From positions 1-64,000 of the forward strand of contig NZ_AOIB01000036.1 in NCBI RefSeq assembly GCF_000337675.1: 64,000 nucleotides of DNA, in the 5' to 3' direction. The notes below the pieces were generated by a model. It made no database searches and was not told the DNA's origin. It worked only from the letters and a program-made list of their open reading frames with translations. Shown here one piece after another: positions 58,765 through 64,000 of the stretch. Origin of the DNA: Natronococcus amylolyticus DSM 10524. GTDB lineage: Archaea; Halobacteriota; Halobacteria; Halobacteriales; Natrialbaceae. Numbering within the stretch: the first letter of the stretch is position 1; the number at the start of each line of letters is the position of its first letter. The position numbers and the translations under genes were made by a program.

Positions 58765-59973
58765 CTACTGATCGACGCCGCCGGAGTCGGGGGTCTTGCC
58801 GAACGTCCGGGAGAGCGGTATCGTCGTCTTCCCAGACGGGTCGACCAGCGCGAACCCGACGAACGTCGCGAGCATCAGCGACGGCGTGGACAGCCCGCCG
58901 AGCGTGAACGACTCGGTCAGCATCTGCAACGCGAGCAGCGTCAACGCGGCGAGGACGAACCCGTTCCACGACGGATCGTTCCGCGCCCGCACCTTCTGCA
59001 GGACCGAAGCGACCGCCCCGGCGAGTGCGAGGACGTACACGCCGCCCACGAGGTATCCCGCGTTCAACACGATCGCGACGAACGAGTTGTGGGTCGGGAC
59101 TCCGGCGTCGAATCCGGCGCCGATGAGGGGGCTCTCGGCGGCCTGCGAGAGGGCGATCCCCCAGAACACGAGGCGCTCGCTCCCGCCGCGTTCGATCACG
59201 AGCGCGAGGTAGGATGCGCCGAGATCGGTCAGGAGAAACGCCGACGCCGAGATCGCGCCGACGGCGGCGAACGCGAGCCCGGCTATCGGAGCGCGAACGA
59301 ACAGCAGGACGGCCGTTCCCGCCCCGAACGACAACAGCGCCATCGTCGCGTCGCTCAGGACGAGCCCCGTCAGCGTCACGAGCAACGCGGCGCCCCAGGG
59401 TCGGCGCCGCGACTCGAGGAGCGCCCACAGCGCGCCGAGGCTCGCGACCGCGGCCGCGAACCCGAAGGCGTTGGAGTTGCCGTACACCGACGCGACGCGA
59501 AGGCCCGGTCGGCCGAGGACGCTGTTGCCCGTCCACGGAAAGTTCGCCGCGGTGACCGTCTCGAGGCCGAGGAGGCCGATGCCGAGCAGGGTGAGCGCGG
59601 TGACGGCGCCGACGAGCCCGCCCACGAACTGCCTCGGGCGTGCGAGGAGCAGCGGGGGGCAGACGTACCACAGCGTAATGCAGACCACGGGTGTGAGCAG
59701 GATGTAGGGCACGAACGACGTCGATCCCGTGAGGCCAAACTGGACGACCAGCCCGACCCAGTAGAGGCCGAAGAGCGCGACGACCGGCCACTCGAGCGAG
59801 GCGCCGGTCAGCCGGCCGTCCTCGAGTCCGTACAGGGCGCCGAGCGCGAAAATCGACAGCAGGATACTCCCGGAGATGACGTAGCCGACGGCGGAATCGA
59901 CGAGCCACGTGGTCGGGGCGAGCCCCGCGACGCTGAGTGCAGCGCCGACGGACGCTGCGGCCGTCTTCGCCAT
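58765..59973 (-). CDS. O-antigen ligase/polymerase-family membrane protein 1
   Basis: The 402-aa protein has 10-11 membrane helices. The periplasm-like loop signature is present as VFWGIALSQAAESPLIGAGFDAGVPTHNSFVAIVLNAG. The GxGxxxxxxxHNxxxxxxxxxG pattern defines Wzy_C/WaaL proteins. It either polymerises repeat units or ligates glycan to a final acceptor. The C-terminal tail (30 residues) is hydrophilic. It starts at ATG 59971-59973, upstream of the flippase gene. Confidence 0.8.
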   Translation of the reverse strand: MAKTAAASVGAALSVAGLAPTTWLVDSAVGYVISGSILLSIFALGALYGLEDGRLTGASLEWPVVALFGLYWVGLVVQFGLTGSTSFVPYILLTPVVCITLWYVCPPLLLARPRQFVGGLVGAVTALTLLGIGLLGLETVTAANFPWTGNSVLGRPGLRVASVYGNSNAFGFAAAVASLGALWALLESRRRPWGAALLVTLTGLVLSDATMALLSFGAGTAVLLFVRAPIAGLAFAAVGAISASAFLLTDLGASYLALVIERGGSERLVFWGIALSQAAESPLIGAGFDAGVPTHNSFVAIVLNAGYLVGGVYVLALAGAVASVLQKVRARNDPSWNGFVLAALTLLALQMLTESFTLGGLSTPSLMLATFVGFALVDPSGKTTIPLSRTFGKTPDSGGVDQ

Positions 59974-60078
59974 GGCTCAGTAAGGGGAGGCCCGTTTCCT
60001 TTACCTTTTCTTCGGAAGCTTACAGCCGCTCGAGTAGAGCTGTAGGGTATACGGCACGGATCGCTCGGGCCGGTCGGA

Positions 60079-61065
60079 TTACGAGTCCAACACCAGCGGC
60101 TCGTACCAGTGCCGGTTCCGACGGTACCAGTCGATGAACCGCGAGACGCCCTCCCGGATCGACGTCGACGGCTCGTACCCCAGCAGCTCGCGGGCTTTCG
60201 AGACGTCGGCATGAGTGTGTTCGGCATCGCCCGTCCGTCGCTCGGCGTACTCGAGGCCGAGCGAGGGGTCGATCTCGTCGCGAACCAGCGCCGCCAGCGT
60301 CCGGACGTCGATAGTATCGGTGCTCCCGACGTTTACGATCTCGCCATCGGCCGAGTCGTCGGCCAGCAGCTGCCGGTTGACGCCGACGACGTCGTCGATA
60401 TACGTGAAATCCCGCGTCTGGGTGCCGTCGCCGTAGACGACCGGGGGCTTCCCGTTCAGACAGCGCGAGACGAAGTTCGAGATCGCCATGTTGGGACGCA
60501 TCCGCGGGCCGTAGACGGTGAAGTACCGCAGCGAAACTGTAGGGAGGCCGTACACCTCGTGGTAGACCCGGGCATACTGTTCGGCGGCCAGCTTCGAGAC
60601 GCCGTAGGGGCTGACCGGCGTCGTCGGGTGATCCTCGTCGTAAGGGAGGTACTCCGGTTTGCCGTACACCGAGGAGGAACTCGCGAGGACGACACGCTCG
60701 AGGTCGGTCTCGCGGGCCGCATCGAGGACGTCCAGCGTGCCGTCGACGTTGATCGAGTTCGGCTTGCGCGGATTGTCGACGCTCGTTCGAACGCCCGCCT
60801 GGGCCGCCTGGTGGTAGACGACGTCCGCGTCGCCGACCAGTTCGTCGACGAGGGTCGCATCTCGAACGTCGCCCTCGAGAAGGGCGTAGGCGCCGTCGCT
60901 TTCCGCCGCAGCCGCTCGGCCGAGTTCGACCGTTCGTTCCTTGATCCCGGTGTCGTAGTAGGGATCCAGGTTGTCGAGCACCGTCACGTCGTGTCCCGCT
61001 TTCGCGAACGACTCGGCGAGGTGCCCTCCGATGAATCCGGCGCCGCCGGTGACGAGAACGCGCAT
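60079..61065 (-). CDS. NAD-dependent nucleotide-sugar epimerase 2
   Basis: From ATG 61063-61065 the protein has 328 residues. It begins MRVLVTGGAGFIGG, with Tyr154 and Lys158 in SPYGVSK. FTVYGPRMRPNMAISNFVSRCLNGKPPVVYGDGTQTRDFTYIDDVV is the UDP-glucuronate/glucose 4-epimerase-type signature. It is homologous to the epimerase at 49902 but distinct (KPEYLPYDEDHPTTPVSPYG). It supplies another nucleotide sugar for the glycan. It is divergent from the second ligase-type gene. Confidence 0.87.
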   Translation of the reverse strand: MRVLVTGGAGFIGGHLAESFAKAGHDVTVLDNLDPYYDTGIKERTVELGRAAAAESDGAYALLEGDVRDATLVDELVGDADVVYHQAAQAGVRTSVDNPRKPNSINVDGTLDVLDAARETDLERVVLASSSSVYGKPEYLPYDEDHPTTPVSPYGVSKLAAEQYARVYHEVYGLPTVSLRYFTVYGPRMRPNMAISNFVSRCLNGKPPVVYGDGTQTRDFTYIDDVVGVNRQLLADDSADGEIVNVGSTDTIDVRTLAALVRDEIDPSLGLEYAERRTGDAEHTHADVSKARELLGYEPSTSIREGVSRFIDWYRRNRHWYEPLVLDS

Positions 61066-61294
61066 CGTTCGCCAACAGACCGCCGACTCCCAAAAACACA
61101 TCGGACTTTTTATGTGTGAGTGCGGATCTGCCGACCGGTTAGCCGGGTACGCCGATTCGTCGATCCTCGAGCGGAAGCGACGAGCGAACGGCGCGGTTCG
61201 CGGTCCGATGTTTGGCAGCCCCGTGCGGGGAACGAACCGCCGGGATATAGTTACTGGCTCAGTTATTTATTCGTCGCCGATAATTACTCGAGAC

Positions 61295-62716
61295 GTGAGT
61301 GCTGTCGAACGGGAGCCGGGGACGTTGTTCGCCCAGAGATGGGACCCCCAGCGCCTCGTGAACCTGTTCATTTACGGTCTGTTCGGCCTGCATCTGATTC
61401 TGGTGATTCTCGCGTACTCGACGGACGCCGTCGCGGCGTGGCAGCTGGCGGCCTTTGCCGTCCTGCTCGGAACAGTCTGTGGCTGTCGGCTCGTCGCGAA
61501 CGCCTACCAGGAGTTCGATCAGCTCCAGGCGGGGCTGCTCTCGGTGCTCGGCATCTCCTTCGTCGTCCTCGGCGTGATCTACCAAAGTTCCTCGCCCGGG
61601 TTCGGTCTGGGTCCGAGCCGTCCGCTCGCGATCGCGATCGTGTTCGTTCTCGCCGTCTCCTTCTTTCTCGTCGTCACCGACGCCAGACGGTACACGGCGG
61701 GCCAGTGGGCCGCCGTCGGCTGTTTTGCGGTTCTGACCGGGATCTACCTCGCCCACACGCTCGCGTACGATCCCTCGAGTTCGCAGTCGCGGTGGCCGCT
61801 GTGGGCCGCGGTCGTGATGGGAACGAGCCTCTTCGTCGTCCCGCGGCTCGTTCCAAAACGGATCTTCCTCTGGTTTCTCCCCCGGCTGGCGGCGGTCGCC
61901 GTGATACTCGGTCTCGGAACGTACGTCGTCGGCGAGTACAGCCTGTGGGCGTTCGAGGTTCGTCAGTGGTCGGGGACTCCGTCGGTGCCCCTGATCGAAA
62001 CCGAACGCTCGACGATCCAGTCGTTCTTCCCGAACCCCAACTCCCTCGGGCTGGTCTCGTTCGCCGGTCTCGTCGCTGCGGTCGTCGAACTCCACCGCTC
62101 GGTCGTCGCCCGTCGACCGCTGGGAGCCGCACTCGCGGTTGCGCTCGCCGGCCTCTGTGGGGCCGGCGTCTTCCTCTCGAACGCCCGGGCGGCGATGCTC
62201 GCCTCGGCGATCGTTCTCGTGATCTACGCCGCCTACGTCGCTGGCGGCCGCATCGCCGTCCCCGTCGCCGCCGTGGCGAGCACCGTCGGTGTCTTCGGAC
62301 TGCTCGCTGCAATGTACGCGGACGTGGTCGACATCTCCACGTCGGGTCGGTTCGAACTCTGGACCGCGAGTCTGCGGGCGATCCGGGACGGCCCCCTCCT
62401 GTTCGGCCACGGCAGCGGTCCCGCGAACCTCGTCATCGAACCCTATCTCGAGGGCGAGACGGCGCCGTTGCCACACAACTCCTACCTCGAGGTGATGATC
62501 CAGACCGGCTTCGTCGGTGCCCTCGCCTACGGCGGGCTGATCGCCGGCAGCGTCGCTCGCGGGCTGGCCGCCTACCGCGACGTCGACGTCGCGATGCTCG
62601 CGTTCGTCGTCGGCTGGGCGATCCACCTATTCTTCGAGTCCTACACCCTGTTCGAGTGGTCGATCGGCGGCGTGCTGGCGTCGATGGCGATCGGCTACCT
62701 GCTCTTTGGCGACTGA
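61295..62716 (+). CDS. O-antigen ligase/polymerase-family membrane protein 2
   Basis: From GTG 61295 the protein has 473 residues, about 12 membrane helices, and the Wzy_C signature GRFELWTASLRAIRDGPLLFGHGSGPANL followed by PHNSYLEVMIQTGFVGALAY. TTATTTATT about 25-33 bp before the GTG suggests a leaderless mRNA and favours this start over far upstream ones. With the protein at 58765 the cluster has two such enzymes, so one could be the polymerase and the other the ligase. FPNPNSLGLVSFAGL is a further family segment. Confidence 0.8.
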   Translation: MSAVEREPGTLFAQRWDPQRLVNLFIYGLFGLHLILVILAYSTDAVAAWQLAAFAVLLGTVCGCRLVANAYQEFDQLQAGLLSVLGISFVVLGVIYQSSSPGFGLGPSRPLAIAIVFVLAVSFFLVVTDARRYTAGQWAAVGCFAVLTGIYLAHTLAYDPSSSQSRWPLWAAVVMGTSLFVVPRLVPKRIFLWFLPRLAAVAVILGLGTYVVGEYSLWAFEVRQWSGTPSVPLIETERSTIQSFFPNPNSLGLVSFAGLVAAVVELHRSVVARRPLGAALAVALAGLCGAGVFLSNARAAMLASAIVLVIYAAYVAGGRIAVPVAAVASTVGVFGLLAAMYADVVDISTSGRFELWTASLRAIRDGPLLFGHGSGPANLVIEPYLEGETAPLPHNSYLEVMIQTGFVGALAYGGLIAGSVARGLAAYRDVDVAMLAFVVGWAIHLFFESYTLFEWSIGGVLASMAIGYLLFGD

Positions 62717-62783
62717 AGAGACCGGAGCCGAGCGCGCGGACGATTCCTCGAGCGCATCAGTGACCGAACGGTTCCGGAAGCTC

Positions 62784-63491
62784 TCAGGTCGAACCCGGGA
62801 CGAGACGGTCGTATACGCCGTACACCCGTCGTCGGATTGCCGGGTGTTCGACGAGCCACCAGCCGACCAGTCCGACGGCGGTCCCGGCGAGCGCGAGGAA
62901 CGCCCGATCGTTGACCCCGGTGGCGACCGCCGCCGCGAGCGCGATTCCGAGCGCCGCGAGGAACGCCCGCAGCGGTCGGTCAAGCGTGAGCCGGCCGACC
63001 GTGGCAAGGTAGACGGCGCCGAACACCACAGATGCGACGACATCGACGAGGTAGTGCACACCTAGTGCGAGCCGGGAGACGGCGACGAGGGCGACGATCG
63101 CTCCGGCGATACCGATTCGAACCGACCGCCGGCCGCGCGGGAGCCACAGCGCCAGCGCGCCCCAGAAGACCGTGGCGGCCATCGTGTGCCCGCTCGGAAA
63201 GCCGAACTCGCTGGGCTCGATCACGTGGTACTCCGCGGGTGGACGCGGAAGCGCGAACACCGACTCGAGCAGGACGACGAGCGAGAGGCCGCCGAAGATG
63301 GTCGCGATGAGAGAGACCGTTCGGTCGGAACACAGCGGCTCCTCCCGTCGGCCGCGCCGAATCGACGAGCCGACGTCGACGAGGTAAAACAGCACCAGTG
63401 CGGGGGCGACGAACAGGAGGTCCCCGAACAGCGTCGCCGCGACGAACGCCTCGAGGGACCACTCCGGAAGGATCGTTCGGAGTGCCTCCAT
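62784..63491 (-). CDS. PAP2-family membrane phosphatase
   Basis: From ATG 63489-63491 the protein has 235 residues and six membrane helices. PAP2 motifs: C1-like LPRPPAEY, C2 FGFPSGHTMAA and C3 SRLALGVHYLVDVV, with the two catalytic histidines. It likely dephosphorylates a polyprenyl/dolichyl pyrophosphate or a lipid phosphate, recycling the carrier of the glycan pathway. A GTG start seven codons earlier is possible. The gene converges with the ligase-type gene. Confidence 0.83.
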   Translation of the reverse strand: MEALRTILPEWSLEAFVAATLFGDLLFVAPALVLFYLVDVGSSIRRGRREEPLCSDRTVSLIATIFGGLSLVVLLESVFALPRPPAEYHVIEPSEFGFPSGHTMAATVFWGALALWLPRGRRSVRIGIAGAIVALVAVSRLALGVHYLVDVVASVVFGAVYLATVGRLTLDRPLRAFLAALGIALAAAVATGVNDRAFLALAGTAVGLVGWWLVEHPAIRRRVYGVYDRLVPGST

Positions 63492-63759
63492 CACGCCGAG
63501 GCTACGGCTCACGGCGACCCGCGGACGCCGCGATCGGTCGTCCGCTCACCCCTCGAGTCCGGGACGCGGAGACCGCCCCGCGTCGATACACAGCCCATCA
63601 TCGGTTCTCGGCGCGTGCGTTACAGCATACCTGCTAGCTCTAATTCAAAAGGCTATCGAGTCGTCGGACGCGGGGATCGGAGTCGCATCGAACGCCTCCC
63701 ACCCCCGAGCGCCGGCCCTCGAACTCGAGTCGGTGTCAGTATCGGTCGCGAGCGAGCGA

Positions 63760-64000
63760 TCAACCGCTCCCGTCGCTTCGCAGTGCCCGATCGACGGTTG
63801 CGACGGCGTCCTCGAGACGCCCTTCGTTCGGGACCCTGACGACGGTGATCGAGTCGTCGGCCTCGGCTGCCTCGACGACTTCCGAACAGGCTCGCTCGTG
63901 TCGCTCCTGTGCGTCGTCCATCCTTGCGACGCCGTGTCGCTCCGAGAGAGACTTCTCCCGGCTGCGCTGGCGCCGGAGGCAGACCGCCGTCGGCGCGGTG
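63760..64000 (-). CDS. P-loop kinase-like protein, C-terminal part (cut by window edge)
   Basis: The minus-strand frame enters at 64000 and ends with TGA at 63760-63762, giving about 80 C-terminal residues. It reads VCLRRQRSREKSLSERHGVARMDDAQERHERACSEV, then EADDSITVVRVPNEGRLEDAVATVDRAL. Position and wording match the end of the P-loop kinase-like protein at 53543-54277 (LEDAVATV shared). The P-loop would lie beyond the window. It is probably a thymidylate-kinase-like or related small-molecule kinase homologue. Confidence 0.5.
   Translation of the reverse strand, partial: TAPTAVCLRRQRSREKSLSERHGVARMDDAQERHERACSEVVEAAEADDSITVVRVPNEGRLEDAVATVDRALRSDGSG

Overview
The window is a chromosomal segment from a haloarchaeon (class Halobacteria). 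The evidence is high GC with a strong C/G preference at third codon positions, very acidic proteins, twin-arginine signals followed by lipoboxes, TATA-box promoters with short or no leaders, an Orc1/Cdc6 protein, and IS1341-type TnpB elements of haloarchaeal style. The genus cannot be fixed from sequence alone.

Layout. 1-6.8 kb: small housekeeping and stress genes (zinc ribbon, UspA-like, GlcG/HbpS-like, MFS) and a complete TnpB element inserted in a small zinc-ribbon gene. Deleting 3165-4863 restores that gene's reading frame. 6.8-10.6 kb: a tripartite tricarboxylate transporter (tctC-tctB-tctA, minus strand), followed by a decayed insertion-element end and only the C-terminal stub of a gamma-glutamyltransferase. 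10.8-15 kb: MFS carrier, membrane protein, membrane-anchored serine hydrolase, zinc-finger protein. 15.2-20 kb: a Tat-exported, cysteine-type formate dehydrogenase with an iron-sulfur subunit and an NrfD-type membrane subunit. 20-24 kb: methyltransferase, KDPG aldolase, MFS.

24-40 kb is the most interesting part. It looks like a complete C1/methylamine catabolic module: two Rieske-oxygenase alpha-subunit homologues, a probable regulator, two dimethylglycine/sarcosine dehydrogenase-type flavoproteins with folate domains, a broken folD, a PLP threonine/serine dehydratase, a BCCT (betaine-type) transporter, serine hydroxymethyltransferase and formyltetrahydrofolate deformylase (PurU). Read as a pathway: betaine import, oxidative demethylation, dimethylglycine to sarcosine to glycine with methylene-THF, glycine plus methylene-THF to serine, serine to pyruvate, surplus C1 to formate, and formate to CO2 by the formate dehydrogenase at 15-20 kb. 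The two Rieske proteins are degenerate in opposite domains. The one at 23978-24988 keeps the mononuclear-iron ligands but has lost the Rieske cluster ligands. The one at 25714-26793 keeps the Rieske ligands but has lost all the iron ligands. They look like a split, mutually dependent oxygenase.

41.5-47.4 kb is an AT-richer island: small membrane proteins, a DEDD-type exonuclease homologue, a short Orc1/Cdc6, a winged-helix regulator and a DDE transposase. After a Tat lipoprotein, 48.4 kb to the right edge is a surface-polysaccharide cluster: priming sugar phosphotransferase, two sugar epimerases, three glycosyltransferases, flippase, two O-antigen ligase/polymerase-type proteins, PAP2 phosphatase, an MFS protein, a ParB-like protein and two P-loop kinase-like proteins, the second cut by the window edge.

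Chains of short perfect hairpins (6-9 bp stems, 3-4 nt loops) mark the insertion element, its relics and one gene-poor stretch. No rRNA, tRNA or CRISPR array was found.
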